10,757 bases of DNA from an uncultured Actinomycetes bacterium (GCA_937876275.1 CALFIA010000229.1:1-10757), one strand, 5' to 3'. Positions 1 to 7,618 are shown, numbered from the stretch's first letter. A program made the numbers and translations. The notes: generated by a model from the letters alone, not told the origin.

Positions 1-1
1 G

Positions 2-589
2 CAGTGCGCGCTCGGACTCCTGGATCTCGCTCTCGGACCAGAAGGACGAGCGGTAGGCGTAGGGGCCGAAGAAATGCACGTGTTGCGCTGCGTACTCATT
101 GGGCCAACGACGCGGGTCACCGGTCGCGGCGATCGCTGCACCCGTGTTGCCGTGGTACGAGCGGTAGGCCGAGAGAACCTTGTGCTTGTTCGTGTGCAGG
201 CGAGCCATGCGAATGGCGTTCTCGACTGCGTCGGCGCCACCGTTGGTGAAGAACACCTTCGCCATGTTCGGTGATGACAACTCGACGATGCGCTTCGCAG
301 CGTTATTGCGGGCATCATTCGCATGCTGTGGCGCGATGGTCGACAGCAGTGCTGCCTGATCCTGAATGGCCTTGACTACCTTGGGGTGCTGGTGACCGAT
401 GTTGACGTTGACCAGCTGCGAGGAGAAGTCGAGGAACTTATTGCCATCGTAATCCCAGAAGTAGCTGCCCTCTGCCGCTGCGATGCACATGGGCTTGAGG
501 GCCTTCTGCGCACTCCAGGAATGGAAGACGTACTCGCGATCCATATCGAAGACGGTCTTGCCGTAGGCGGGATCTGCCGTGAACTCCAT
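2..589 (-). CDS. Class III PLP-dependent aminotransferase (N-terminal part, cut by window edge)
   Basis: This is the first 196 residues of a fold-type I, class III (omega) aminotransferase; the rest lies left of position 2. Such enzymes move an amino group from an omega-amino donor to a keto acid, in the cytoplasm, using pyridoxal phosphate (PLP). Visible features are an HSWSAQ segment (residues 23-28), FWDYDGNKFLDF (44-55), a GHQHP turn (65-69), the PLP-phosphate loop around TNGGADAVENAIR (115-127) and SYHG (144-147), whose aromatic and His residues stack on PLP. The catalytic lysine lies outside the window. The HSWSAQ/FWDYDG pattern recalls taurine:pyruvate and beta-alanine:pyruvate aminotransferase relatives, but the substrate cannot be fixed from this fragment. 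The ATG is supported by a GAGGAG ribosome binding site 5 nt upstream. It lies 88 bp downstream of purA and has its own candidate promoter. Confidence 0.9.
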   Translation of the reverse strand, partial: MEFTADPAYGKTVFDMDREYVFHSWSAQKALKPMCIAAAEGSYFWDYDGNKFLDFSSQLVNVNIGHQHPKVVKAIQDQAALLSTIAPQHANDARNNAAKRIVELSSPNMAKVFFTNGGADAVENAIRMARLHTNKHKVLSAYRSYHGNTGAAIAATGDPRRWPNEYAAQHVHFFGPYAYRSSFWSESEIQESERAL

Positions 590-594
590 CGGGA

Positions 595-600
595 CTCCTC
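595..600 (-). promoter_or_regulatory. Shine-Dalgarno site of the aminotransferase gene
   Basis: GAGGAG on the minus strand ends 5 nt before the ATG at 589 and fixes that start. It matters because few other starts in this window have a good ribosome binding site. Confidence 0.75.
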
Positions 601-616
601 TATTCGTGGTCGCGTA

Positions 617-622
617 AATCTA
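617..622 (-). promoter_or_regulatory. Candidate -10 box for the aminotransferase gene
   Basis: TAGATT on the minus strand fits the actinobacterial TANNNT -10 pattern. Transcription starting about 7 nt downstream would give a leader of roughly 20 nt containing the GAGGAG site. I see no clear -35 box. This is an inference from pattern and spacing only. Confidence 0.35.
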
Positions 623-677
623 ACGCGCCAATAGGAAGGAGACTAGAACAGCGAATGTTCACCACATATCGGGGTGA

Positions 678-1964
678 CTAATTAATGAGATCGTGGATCG
701 CAATCGTCGCGTTACGGTCCTGTCCCACGCCCACCGCGCTGATGCGGGTCTTGGAGACCACCTCGAGGAAGGCCACGTAGTCGCGGGCATTCTTCGGCAG
801 GTCGGCCAGGGTCTGGGCGCCGGAGATGTCTTCGGTCCAGCCGGGCAGGTACTCGTAGATCGGCTTGGCGTGATGGAACTCGGTCTGGGTCATCGGCACC
901 TCATCGGAGCGGACGCCATCAACGTCGTAGGCCACGCACACCGGAATCTGCTCGAAGCCGGTGAGGACGTCGAGCTTGGTCAAGAAGATGTCAGTCAAGC
1001 CGTTGACGCGCGTGGCGAAGCGGGCGATGGGTGCATCGAACCAGCCACAGCGACGCGGACGACCGGTCGTGACACCGCGCTCGCCGCCGATGTTGCGCAG
1101 ACGCTCGCCGTCTTCATCGAGGAGTTCAGTCGGGAACGGGCCTGAGCCGACGCGAGTCGTGTAGGCCTTCAGGATTCCGCAGACACGAGTGATGCGCGTG
1201 GGGCCGATGCCTGAGCCAGTGCTCGCGCCGCCTGCAGTCGGATTGCTGGAAGTGACGAACGGGTACGTGCCGTGATCGACGTCGAGCAACGTTCCTTGGC
1301 CGCCCTCGAGCAGCACGACCTTGTTGTCATCGAGCGCGTTATTCAGCAGCAGCGATGTATCGGCAACGTACGGGCGAAGGATGTCGGCGTACTCCAGAAG
1401 CGCATCGGTAATCGCATCGACCTCGAGTGCGCGACGGTTGTAAACCTTCACGAGGATCTGGTTCTTCGAGAGCAGCGCACCCTCGACCTTCTGGCGAAGG
1501 ATGGACGGGTCGAAGAGATCCTGCACGCGAATGCCGAGGCGGGCGATCTTGTCGCTGTAGGTGGGGCCAATGCCGCGACCGGTAGTACCGATCTTCGACT
1601 TGCCGAGGAATCGCTCAGAGACCTTGTCGAGGGTGACGTGATACGGAGTGATCAGGTGTGCGTTTGCGCTGATCACGAGCTTCGAAGTGTCGATGCCCTT
1701 CTCGTTCAGGCCCTTCATCTCGTGAATGAGAACTTCGGGGTCAATGACAACGCCGTTGCCAATGACCGGGACGACCTCGGGAGTCAAGATGCCGCTGGGC
1801 AGCAGATGGAGGGCAAACTTGCGATCTCCGATAACCACCGTGTGACCGGCGTTATTGCCGCCCTGGTAGCGGACGACGTAATCAACGCGTCCTCCGAGGA
1901 GGTCAGTGGCTTTTCCCTTGCCTTCATCGCCCCACTGGGCGCCTACAAGGACGATCGCTGGCAT
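678..1964 (-). CDS. purA: Adenylosuccinate synthetase
   Basis: PurA (EC 6.3.4.4) condenses IMP with aspartate using GTP to make adenylosuccinate, the first committed step from IMP to AMP, in the cytoplasm. The 428-residue protein is full length (E. coli PurA has 432). It carries the N-terminal loop GDEGKGK (12-18) with catalytic Asp13, the GGNNAGHT segment with catalytic His41, the signature GTTGRGIGPTYSDK in the first half, the TTGRPRRCGWFD segment and the guanine-recognition TKLD motif. The ATG at 1964 gives the standard family N-terminus MPAIVLVGAQWGDEG. There is no Shine-Dalgarno sequence in front of it; instead TAGCCT lies at -13 to -8, which suggests a leaderless mRNA. The gap to the upstream FAD oxidoreductase gene is 27 bp, so the promoter overlaps the 3' end of that gene or the gap. 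Confidence 0.98.
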   Translation of the reverse strand: MPAIVLVGAQWGDEGKGKATDLLGGRVDYVVRYQGGNNAGHTVVIGDRKFALHLLPSGILTPEVVPVIGNGVVIDPEVLIHEMKGLNEKGIDTSKLVISANAHLITPYHVTLDKVSERFLGKSKIGTTGRGIGPTYSDKIARLGIRVQDLFDPSILRQKVEGALLSKNQILVKVYNRRALEVDAITDALLEYADILRPYVADTSLLLNNALDDNKVVLLEGGQGTLLDVDHGTYPFVTSSNPTAGGASTGSGIGPTRITRVCGILKAYTTRVGSGPFPTELLDEDGERLRNIGGERGVTTGRPRRCGWFDAPIARFATRVNGLTDIFLTKLDVLTGFEQIPVCVAYDVDGVRSDEVPMTQTEFHHAKPIYEYLPGWTEDISGAQTLADLPKNARDYVAFLEVVSKTRISAVGVGQDRNATIAIHDLIN

Positions 1965-1971
1965 GAGGAAA

Positions 1972-1977
1972 AGGCTA
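1972..1977 (-). promoter_or_regulatory. Candidate -10 box, leaderless purA
   Basis: TAGCCT (TANNNT type) lies 7 nt upstream of the purA ATG with no ribosome binding site between. The same hexamer at the same spacing precedes the dedA start. The upstream TTCGGA at an 18-nt spacing is only a weak -35 match. Confidence 0.5.
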
Positions 1978-1991
1978 TCGGACCCTGGGTG

Positions 1992-2993
1992 TCAGTCCGA
2001 ATCGAGAAGGCGACGGGCCAACTCGGCACCAAGGAGATGCCCCGATAACCAGGCGGTTTCGACCTTGGGGCCGTCAGCCCAGGCGTCTCCGGCCAGACCG
2101 AGGAGACGTTCCTCATCGAGATAGAAGGCTTCGACGTGTGCAGCCATCGGCTTCGCGAAGGTCCATCGATGCGCATCGACCCAGGTTGGCTGTTCAGTGA
2201 TGGAGAGCACGCGGCGCAAGGTGGCGAGGACAATCGGCAACACGGACGCAGGATCGTCGAGATGTCGCGCCGACAGCACCGGATTCACGTGCGCCACCAG
2301 CACTGGAGCACCGTCGCCTCGACGGGAACCGTCATTCGCAATCCAGGTGATGACCGGATCGTCGTTGACGAACATGCCGTCGAAGTCTTCCCAGCACTGC
2401 TGGTCGAAAACGGCCGTGACAGCAATCACTGGCTCATAGGTGATGCCGGTCAGCGCTGTCTCAAGACTCGGACTCATCAGTGAGGTGTCGATGATTCGAT
2501 GCGCCTGCGTATTGGGCATGCACAGCGCCACAGCTTCCCGGCGCTCGCCGTCGACGATAAACGACGTTTCGTCAGCTCTCACCGAGGCCACATCGATACT
2601 CGACCACACGTCGGGAAGCTTCGACGCAGCATCGACGATCAAGGATCGCAAACCACCTTGTGCTGCGTAACGGATCGGTCCGGTGCGCACGGCCTCGACA
2701 CCGTCACTGCTTGCGACATGGAAGGAGTCGGTCCACGGTCTTGCAAGGCCACGCGCAACCCAATCGTCAACTACTGCACGAAATTCCGGAGTCGAGACCG
2801 TGAAGTACGAGGCACCAATATCGACGACACGGCCATCAAATGCCGTGCCCGTCTCTCGAAGGGAGCGCGAAGCCATTCGGCCCCCGACTGCGCGGCCGCG
2901 ATCGACAACAAGCGGGATGAAGCCCGCTTCAGCCATCGAAGTTGCGCAAGCGATACCACTGATGCCGGCACCGACGACGAGTGCTCCGCTCAT
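1992..2993 (-). CDS. Renalase-like FAD-dependent NAD(P)/amine oxidoreductase
   Basis: A 333-residue flavoprotein of the NAD(P)-binding amine oxidase/renalase-like superfamily. Residues 5-31 form a Rossmann dinucleotide fold with GAGISG (8-13) ending in Asp31 of the second strand, which usually binds the ADP ribose of FAD. GGRM (37-40) is the flavin-contacting motif of this family, and the C-terminal segment GLAGDAWADGPKVETAWLSG (299-318) is the second FAD-binding element. There is no signal peptide, so it is probably cytoplasmic. The substrate is unknown; bacterial renalase-like proteins are assigned to oxidation of aberrant dihydropyridine nucleotides, but I cannot show that here. Its ATG overlaps the stop of the DUF3151 gene by 4 bp (ATGA), so translation is probably coupled to it; no separate ribosome binding site is seen. 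Confidence 0.88.
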   Translation of the reverse strand: MSGALVVGAGISGIACATSMAEAGFIPLVVDRGRAVGGRMASRSLRETGTAFDGRVVDIGASYFTVSTPEFRAVVDDWVARGLARPWTDSFHVASSDGVEAVRTGPIRYAAQGGLRSLIVDAASKLPDVWSSIDVASVRADETSFIVDGERREAVALCMPNTQAHRIIDTSLMSPSLETALTGITYEPVIAVTAVFDQQCWEDFDGMFVNDDPVITWIANDGSRRGDGAPVLVAHVNPVLSARHLDDPASVLPIVLATLRRVLSITEQPTWVDAHRWTFAKPMAAHVEAFYLDEERLLGLAGDAWADGPKVETAWLSGHLLGAELARRLLDSD

Positions 2994-3397
2994 GAATGAG
3001 GAATCAGCGGATCGCAGTCATTGAGGAAAGCAGTGATGCGCTCGGCTTCGTCAACCTCGTTGATCGCCGCCGCAGCGCGCTGAAGTGAGCGCAGGCAGCG
3101 CAGGAATCCCTGATTCGGCTCATGCGACCACGGCACTGGGCCATGACCCTTCCAGCCATTGCGGCGAAGGGAGTCGAGACCGCGGTGGTAGCCGACGCGG
3201 GCAAAGGCGTATGACTCGACAACACGACCATCAGCCCATGCCTGATCGGAGAGCACCGCCCACGCGAGTGAACTAGTCGGGTTATCGCGTACGACCTGCT
3301 CAGCATCTGCGCCTGAGGCGAATGCGGCCGCTGCTGCGGTATCGGCCGGCAGCAGGGTGGGAGGGGGTCCGTCGAGAAGATCCTTGCCAATGCTCAT
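2990..3397 (-). CDS. DUF3151 family protein (actinobacterial, function unknown)
   Basis: A 135-residue soluble protein with the highly conserved DUF3151 core: PTLLP near residues 13-17, HPTSSLAW-like NPTSSLAW (39-46), and the family hallmark GYHRGLDSLRRNGWKG (69-84) followed by GPVPWSHEPNQGFLR (86-100). The remainder is mostly helix-forming, Ala-rich sequence. The molecular function of DUF3151 is unknown to me. In actinobacteria it is often found between purA and fba, as here. It is followed by a renalase-like flavoprotein gene with a 4-bp overlap, which suggests co-expression. The start has only a weak GTGG before it. An 18-nt sequence nearly identical to one upstream of fba lies 11 nt before the ATG. 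Confidence 0.92.
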   Translation of the reverse strand: MSIGKDLLDGPPPTLLPADTAAAAAFASGADAEQVVRDNPTSSLAWAVLSDQAWADGRVVESYAFARVGYHRGLDSLRRNGWKGHGPVPWSHEPNQGFLRCLRSLQRAAAAINEVDEAERITAFLNDCDPLIPHS

Positions 3398-3407
3398 GCC
3401 ACCACTC

Positions 3408-3425
3408 TCTCACTCACGAAGGTGC
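3408..3425 (-). repeat. Copy 1 of an 18-nt upstream motif (DUF3151 gene)
   Basis: On the minus strand this reads GCACCTTCGTGAGTGAGA and matches the sequence upstream of fba at 16 of 18 positions, in the same orientation. It ends 11 nt before the DUF3151 start and may be a regulator site or a promoter element; the function is inferred. Confidence 0.4.
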
Positions 3426-3451
3426 CTGGCGACTTGGCTCCGCCACAAGCA

Positions 3452-3481
3452 AAGGAGCCGAGGCAATCGCCTCGGCTCCTT
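3452..3481 (-). terminator. Intrinsic terminator of fba
   Basis: A perfect 13-bp GC-rich stem (AAGGAGCCGAGGC with its complement) closes a 4-nt loop. On the minus strand it is followed by TTTGCTT, a short interrupted T-tract. It begins 16 nt after the fba stop, so it should end the fba transcript and isolate DUF3151 from fba. The stem is symmetrical, but the plus side has no T-run. Confidence 0.85.
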
Positions 3482-3497
3482 CGACAATTTCTGGTGA

Positions 3498-4520
3498 CTA
3501 CTTGATCTTGGTGCCGACCGAACGGAGGTCTTCGCAACCCTGGGTCACGCGTGCAGCCATGCCGGCCTCAGCGAGCTTGCCGTAGGTGCGCGGGTCGTAC
3601 TGCTTCTTGTTTCCGACCTCGCCGTCGATCTTCAGCACGCCGTCGTAGTTCTTGAACATGTGGTCGACGATCGGGCGAGTGAAGGCGTACTGGGTATCGG
3701 TGTCGATGTTCATCTTCACGACGCCGTAGTCGAGTGCTTCACGAATCTCGCTGAGCAGTGAGCCCGAGCCACCGTGGAAGACGAGATCGAAGGGCTTCTC
3801 GACGCCGTACTTCGCACCGACTGCGGTCTGGATGTCATTGAGGATCGACGGGGTGAGCACGACGTTGCCCGGCTTGTACACGCCGTGCACATTGCCGAAG
3901 GTTGCAGCGACCATGTAGCGACCGCGCTCGCCGAGACCGAGTGCCTCAGCAGTCGCGAGGCCGTCTTCGACGGTGGAGAACAACTTGGCGTCATGAGAGG
4001 CCTCGATGCCGTCTTCCTCGCCACCGACAACACCGATCTCGATTTCGAGAATCGTGCGAGCCTTGACCGATGCCTCGAGCAGGCGCTGCGAGATCTCGAG
4101 GTTCTCCTTCAGCGGCACCGCGGAGCCATCCCACATGTGCGACTGGAACAGCGGCTCGAGGCCCTTGGCCACGCGCTCCTGTGAGATGACGATGAGCGGC
4201 TCCATGAAGCCCGCGAGCTTGTCCTTGGGGCAGTGGTCAGTGTGCAGCGCGATGTTGACGTCGTAGCTCTTCGCGATCGAGTGTGCGAACTCAGCGAGAG
4301 CGACGGCGCCGGCGACCATGTTCTTGACCATCTGGCCAGAGGCGAACTCCGCGCCGCCCCAGGAGAACTGGACGATGCCATCGGACTCTGCCTCGGCGAA
4401 ACCGCGGATGGCGGCGACGATGGACTGTGAGGAGGTGCAGTTGATCGCGGGGTATGCGAACTTGCCGGTCTTTGCTCGGTCGAGCATCTCGGCGTAGACC
4501 TCGGGGGATGCAATGGGCAT
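3498..4520 (-). CDS. fba: Class II fructose-bisphosphate aldolase
   Basis: Fba (EC 4.1.2.13) reversibly cleaves fructose 1,6-bisphosphate into dihydroxyacetone phosphate and glyceraldehyde 3-phosphate, in glycolysis and gluconeogenesis. The 340-residue length suits the zinc-dependent class IIA enzyme. HTDHC (93-97) holds catalytic Asp95 and zinc ligand His96; EIGVVGGEEDG (161-171), GNVHGVYKPGNV (209-220) with zinc ligand His212, FHGGSGS (248-254) with zinc ligand His249, and KMNIDTDTQYAFTRP (269-283) form the phosphate and substrate site. The start is well supported by AGGAG 7 nt upstream. The gene stands alone: a strong terminator follows it and a 106-bp gap separates it from the MFS gene upstream. 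That gap contains an 18-nt motif shared with the DUF3151 gene. Confidence 0.98.
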   Translation of the reverse strand: MPIASPEVYAEMLDRAKTGKFAYPAINCTSSQSIVAAIRGFAEAESDGIVQFSWGGAEFASGQMVKNMVAGAVALAEFAHSIAKSYDVNIALHTDHCPKDKLAGFMEPLIVISQERVAKGLEPLFQSHMWDGSAVPLKENLEISQRLLEASVKARTILEIEIGVVGGEEDGIEASHDAKLFSTVEDGLATAEALGLGERGRYMVAATFGNVHGVYKPGNVVLTPSILNDIQTAVGAKYGVEKPFDLVFHGGSGSLLSEIREALDYGVVKMNIDTDTQYAFTRPIVDHMFKNYDGVLKIDGEVGNKKQYDPRTYGKLAEAGMAARVTQGCEDLRSVGTKIK

Positions 4521-4527
4521 CTGATTA

Positions 4528-4532
4528 CTCCT
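4528..4532 (-). promoter_or_regulatory. Shine-Dalgarno site of fba
   Basis: AGGAG on the minus strand lies 7 nt before the fba ATG. It shows that fba has a 5' leader, unlike several of its neighbours. Confidence 0.75.
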
Positions 4533-4562
4533 GAAGGTGGGTGGATGTAAGCGTGAACATCA

Positions 4563-4580
4563 TCCCACTCACGAAAGTGC
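4563..4580 (-). repeat. Copy 2 of an 18-nt upstream motif (fba)
   Basis: On the minus strand this reads GCACTTTCGTGAGTGGGA, ending 42 nt before the fba ATG. It matches copy 1 at 16 of 18 positions in the same orientation and contains a short CACT/AGTG dyad. It may be an operator or part of the promoter; the function is inferred. Confidence 0.4.
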
Positions 4581-4599
4581 GTTGCACCACCAGGTTCGG

Positions 4600-4619
4600 G
4601 TACTTGGACGCCCAAATAC
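4600..4619 (-). terminator. Possible hairpin after the MFS gene
   Basis: An 8-bp stem with one G-U pair in RNA (GTATTTGG / CCAAGTAC) and a 4-nt loop starts 8 nt after the MFS stop codon. It has no T-tract after it, so it is at best a weak intrinsic terminator, or an RNA 3'-end stabiliser. Confidence 0.3.
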
Positions 4620-4626
4620 TTGCCCG

Positions 4627-5838
4627 TTACTCCACGAACTCGAGCTCTCGCACCGGTCTGTACAGCAGGCAGCCGATGACAGCGAGCGTCGAGATCGCCA
4701 CGCCGATCATGAATGAACGTTGCAGACCGATTGCAGCAACGAGCGGGCCAGCAAGTGCAAGGCCAATGGGGCCGAACATCAATGAGCCCAGAGCGTCGTA
4801 CGAGTTCACCCGCGAGAGCGACTCTCGTGGCACGCGTGTCTGCAAAGCGGTAATCCAGAGCACATAGAACAGCTCGAGTGAGATGCCGAAGGCGAAGGCG
4901 CCGAGAGCTGCGATCGGCAGCGGCGACTCGAGGGCCAAGATCAACAACCAGGCCGGAAGTGCCAGGGTGAAGAGCATGCCGATCAGCAAAGGATGACCGG
5001 TCCGAATTCGAGCCGCGACGATGCCGCCCACGAGCAAGCCGATGCCCTGACACGCCATCACCACTGCCCAGCCCTTCGGGCCGCCATAGATCTGCAGAGC
5101 AAGAACTGGGCCGAGAACCTCCTCGGAACCGCGCCACACCATCACGATGAACGAGAACGAGGCGACGATGACGACGATCCAGCGGAAGGAGAGGAAGACC
5201 TTCCAGCCATGAACGAGGTCCGCGATCACCGACTCCCCTGAATCATGGGGCTTATCGACGTGACCGATTGAGAGCACGAGCAATGCTGCGGCGAAGAAGC
5301 TGAGGGAATCCAGCGCAATTGACCAGCCCGGGCCAACGAGAGCAACAAGAAGGCCACCGATGGATGCACCGGCGATGAAGCCCACATTGCTGGAAATCGA
5401 TATCAACGAGTTTGCCGATTGCAGCTGCTCGTCAGGCACGACATCGGGCGTGAAGCCCGACATTGCCGGGTACCACATTCCGTTGAGCAGGCCAGAGAGC
5501 AAGCCGATGAACGCGAGAATCGGCACATTGGCGTGACCGGTGATGAACAAGATCGCAGTCGTCATCACGAAGATGCTGAGCAACCCGTCGGTCATCCACA
5601 CCACTCGCGCGCGACCGATCCGATCGGCGATCACTCCGCCGAACGGCAGCATCAATATGAGCGGAATTGCCTGTGCCGCGAGCACGATCGACAGCGATGT
5701 GGGCGTTGCTCCCGGAAGCGCGAGAACACCGAAGGCCAGAGCGATGGGTGCGACGCCGTTGCCGAGATTGCTGATGCCTCGCGACAGGAAGAGTCGACGG
5801 AACTCCGAGTTCTTCAGTACCTCTCGGTTGCCCGCCAT
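4627..5838 (-). CDS. MFS transporter, MFS_3/EntS-like exporter
   Basis: A 403-residue polytopic membrane protein of the major facilitator superfamily, with about 12 hydrophobic segments. Motif A is seen as GGVIADRIGRARV (67-79), between helices 2 and 3. PDVVPDEQLQSANSL (131-145) is characteristic of the MFS_3 group, which includes the enterobactin exporter EntS and macrolide-efflux relatives. Proton-driven export of a small molecule is likely, but the substrate cannot be told, and no siderophore or resistance genes are nearby. The ATG has no good ribosome binding site; TAGGGT lies at -12 to -7 and suggests a leaderless mRNA. It lies 89 bp downstream of the helicase gene and probably has its own promoter in that gap. 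Confidence 0.92.
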   Translation of the reverse strand: MAGNREVLKNSEFRRLFLSRGISNLGNGVAPIALAFGVLALPGATPTSLSIVLAAQAIPLILMLPFGGVIADRIGRARVVWMTDGLLSIFVMTTAILFITGHANVPILAFIGLLSGLLNGMWYPAMSGFTPDVVPDEQLQSANSLISISSNVGFIAGASIGGLLVALVGPGWSIALDSLSFFAAALLVLSIGHVDKPHDSGESVIADLVHGWKVFLSFRWIVVIVASFSFIVMVWRGSEEVLGPVLALQIYGGPKGWAVVMACQGIGLLVGGIVAARIRTGHPLLIGMLFTLALPAWLLILALESPLPIAALGAFAFGISLELFYVLWITALQTRVPRESLSRVNSYDALGSLMFGPIGLALAGPLVAAIGLQRSFMIGVAISTLAVIGCLLYRPVRELEFVE

Positions 5839-5844
5839 GGGATC

Positions 5845-5850
5845 ACCCTA
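5845..5850 (-). promoter_or_regulatory. Candidate -10 box, leaderless MFS gene
   Basis: TAGGGT (TANNNT type) ends 6 nt before the ATG at 5838. The overlapping AGGGTGA could alternatively be read as a poor Shine-Dalgarno sequence. No clear -35 box is seen. Confidence 0.45.
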
Positions 5851-5927
5851 GGGAACCTTGTGTCGGGGGTACTCGGTTTACTTCACATCCCCCGCATGAG
5901 CACTGTCTCGCACGGCAACCGGGGCCG

Positions 5928-7592
5928 TCAGCCGACCTTGCCGAGTAAGTAATCGCGTCGTGCCATCAGGACTTCAACCGGTGCAGCGGCACTCGGCGGC
6001 CCAGGTGCGACCTTTCGCAGCTCACCATGAATCTCGGCGTGATTCCGAGACGTGCGTGCGGCCCACTGACGCACCAATCCCGCCACTTCCTTGCGAAGTG
6101 CATCAACGTCGCGCCAGTGAGTTCCGTTACCAGCCACATCAAGCTCATCGAACAGGGTTCCGCTCTTGCGGATGTCAGCATCACGCACTGCAAGGAGTGT
6201 TGCTGTCTGTTCTGGGGTCAGCAGACCTGGCAGGCCGAGGAAGTCGGCGTCCTCGGGCGCCACCTCGGCAGTGTGGGCTCGGCCGCCGTGCAGCACATGC
6301 GCGAACTCAGCTTCCGAGTCGAGTGCAGTGAACTCCGGGAGCCCGGGCTCGGAAATCACGCGCTCAATCTGCGAGTCATCAAGAGCAGCGCCGGAGGGAA
6401 CTTTCACGACGTGATTTCGCTGCTCTTCGAGCTCGGCGGCCAGCGCCAGTAGCGGGCGAACGGCCGGAATGAACACAGTCGCTGTCTCACGTGAATTGCG
6501 AGCTCGCACGACGCGGCCCACGGCCTGAGCGAAGAAGAGGGGTGTTCGGTAGCTGGTGGTCCAGACGCACACGTTCAGTCGCACGATGTCGACACCTTCA
6601 GACACCTGGCGTACTGCCACCATCCAGCGATCCTGGCTCCGATTGAACTCCTCGATCTTCTTGCTCGACTTCGGGTCATCGGAGAGCACGAGCACCGGCG
6701 TGTGCCCAGTGATCTTCTTGACGAGCTTGGCGTAAGCGCGTGCGGTCTCCTGATCGGTAGCAAGCATCAATGCCGCCGCATCGGGCATTCCCGAATCGCG
6801 GACATCAGAGAGTCGCCTGTCAGCGGCGGCAATGACGTGCGGGATCCACTTGCCCTCGGGATTTAGTGCCGTGCGCCATGCCGTTTCCTCGCGCCGCTTT
6901 GTTCCTGCTTCAGAGAGCGATGCACTCATGACATCACCCGCTGAGTTCATCCATCGACTGGTACCCGAATAGGCTGCGAAAACGACCGGGCGCACCACCG
7001 CATCAGCGAGTGCCTCGCGATAGCCATAGGTGTAATCGGCAACCGACATGATTTCGTCGGATGACGGTGCTGCGTATTGCACGAAAGGAATTCGTTCTTC
7101 CGGCTTAGTGCGAAACGGCGTGCCGGTGAGGCAGAGCCGACGCTGCGCTTCGCTGAACGCATTCTGCACGGCATCGCCCCACGACAGACTGTCGCCGGCG
7201 TGATGAATCTCGTCGAGGATTACCAATGAGCGCTTCGCAGTTGCACGAGCTCGATGCAGCATTGGATGCGAGGCCACCTGGGCGTAGGTAGTGATGTACC
7301 CACAGGTGTCGCCGCGCACAGGGCCATCGGCATTGGCCAATTTCGGATCAAGAACCAGCGACATATTGCTCGCCGCATCGGCCCACTGAGTGCGCAGGTG
7401 ATCTGTTGGAACGACGACGATCACGCGATCAATCGCGCGCTTGCTCATCAGGTGCAGTGCCAACGTCAGCGCAAAGGTCGTCTTTCCCGCGCCGGGAGTT
7501 GCCGTGACAAGAAAGTCTTTCGGGTTTGCCTCGATGTATTGGGCGAGTGCCTCCTGCTGCCACTGGCGCAGGGGTGATTTCCGGTTAGACAT
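5928..7592 (-). CDS. SF2 DEAD/DEAH-box family helicase, actinobacterial type
   Basis: A 554-residue superfamily 2 ATP-dependent helicase or translocase. Motifs in order: a Q-motif-like LRQWQQEAL (8-16), Walker A ATPGAGKTT (31-39), motif Ia VPTDHLRTQW (61-70), Walker B/motif II DEIHH (127-131), motif III TGTPF (156-160), motif V VSEGVDIVRLN (330-340) and motif VI QAVGRVVRAR (356-365). All ATPase motifs are intact, so it should be active. The XPB/RadD/type I restriction-like arrangement suggests work on DNA, but no nuclease or methylase is fused or adjacent. The C-terminal 185 residues match nothing I know. The start at 7592 gives a sensible N-terminus but has no Shine-Dalgarno site; TAGACT lies at -15 to -10. 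It lies 26 bp after the methyltransferase stop, so readthrough expression is also possible. Confidence 0.92.
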   Translation of the reverse strand: MSNRKSPLRQWQQEALAQYIEANPKDFLVTATPGAGKTTFALTLALHLMSKRAIDRVIVVVPTDHLRTQWADAASNMSLVLDPKLANADGPVRGDTCGYITTYAQVASHPMLHRARATAKRSLVILDEIHHAGDSLSWGDAVQNAFSEAQRRLCLTGTPFRTKPEERIPFVQYAAPSSDEIMSVADYTYGYREALADAVVRPVVFAAYSGTSRWMNSAGDVMSASLSEAGTKRREETAWRTALNPEGKWIPHVIAAADRRLSDVRDSGMPDAAALMLATDQETARAYAKLVKKITGHTPVLVLSDDPKSSKKIEEFNRSQDRWMVAVRQVSEGVDIVRLNVCVWTTSYRTPLFFAQAVGRVVRARNSRETATVFIPAVRPLLALAAELEEQRNHVVKVPSGAALDDSQIERVISEPGLPEFTALDSEAEFAHVLHGGRAHTAEVAPEDADFLGLPGLLTPEQTATLLAVRDADIRKSGTLFDELDVAGNGTHWRDVDALRKEVAGLVRQWAARTSRNHAEIHGELRKVAPGPPSAAAPVEVLMARRDYLLGKVG

Positions 7593-7601
7593 TGCCGCGT
7601 G

Positions 7602-7607
7602 AGTCTA
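7602..7607 (-). promoter_or_regulatory. Candidate -10 box, helicase gene
   Basis: TAGACT (TANNNT type) ends 9 nt before the helicase ATG, inside the 26-bp gap after the methyltransferase gene. The spacing is slightly longer than for the other boxes, so the transcript would be leaderless or have a leader of 1-3 nt. This is weaker than the purA, MFS, dedA and NHLM cases. Confidence 0.3.
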
Positions 7608-7618
7608 TTGGCGCGAGG

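Noticed and set aside
643..661. GAACA-GCGAA-TGTTC dyad as a LexA/SOS box or purA terminator
   Set aside because: The GAAC and GTTC half-sites are 7 nt apart rather than the 4 nt of the Gram-positive LexA box. As a terminator the stem is only 5 bp with no T-tract.
1272..2048. A 258-codon plus-strand open frame opposite purA
   Set aside because: It is antisense to a certain purA gene, its translation matches no family I know, and long antisense frames are common in GC-rich codon-biased DNA.
4109..5137. A 342-codon minus-strand open frame spanning the fba start and the MFS 3' half
   Set aside because: It overlaps two well-supported genes in another frame, and its translation is low-complexity Ser/Arg/Pro-rich sequence typical of an out-of-frame shadow.
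5862..5893. CGGGGG ... CCCCCG dyad between the helicase and MFS genes as a helicase terminator
   Set aside because: Only 6 bp with a 19-nt loop and no following T-tract; too weak to call.
624..7614. CGCGCCAATAG shared between the aminotransferase upstream region and, on the other strand, the helicase upstream region
   Set aside because: Only 11 nt long, in opposite orientation relative to the genes, and a match of this length is expected by chance in about 10 kb.
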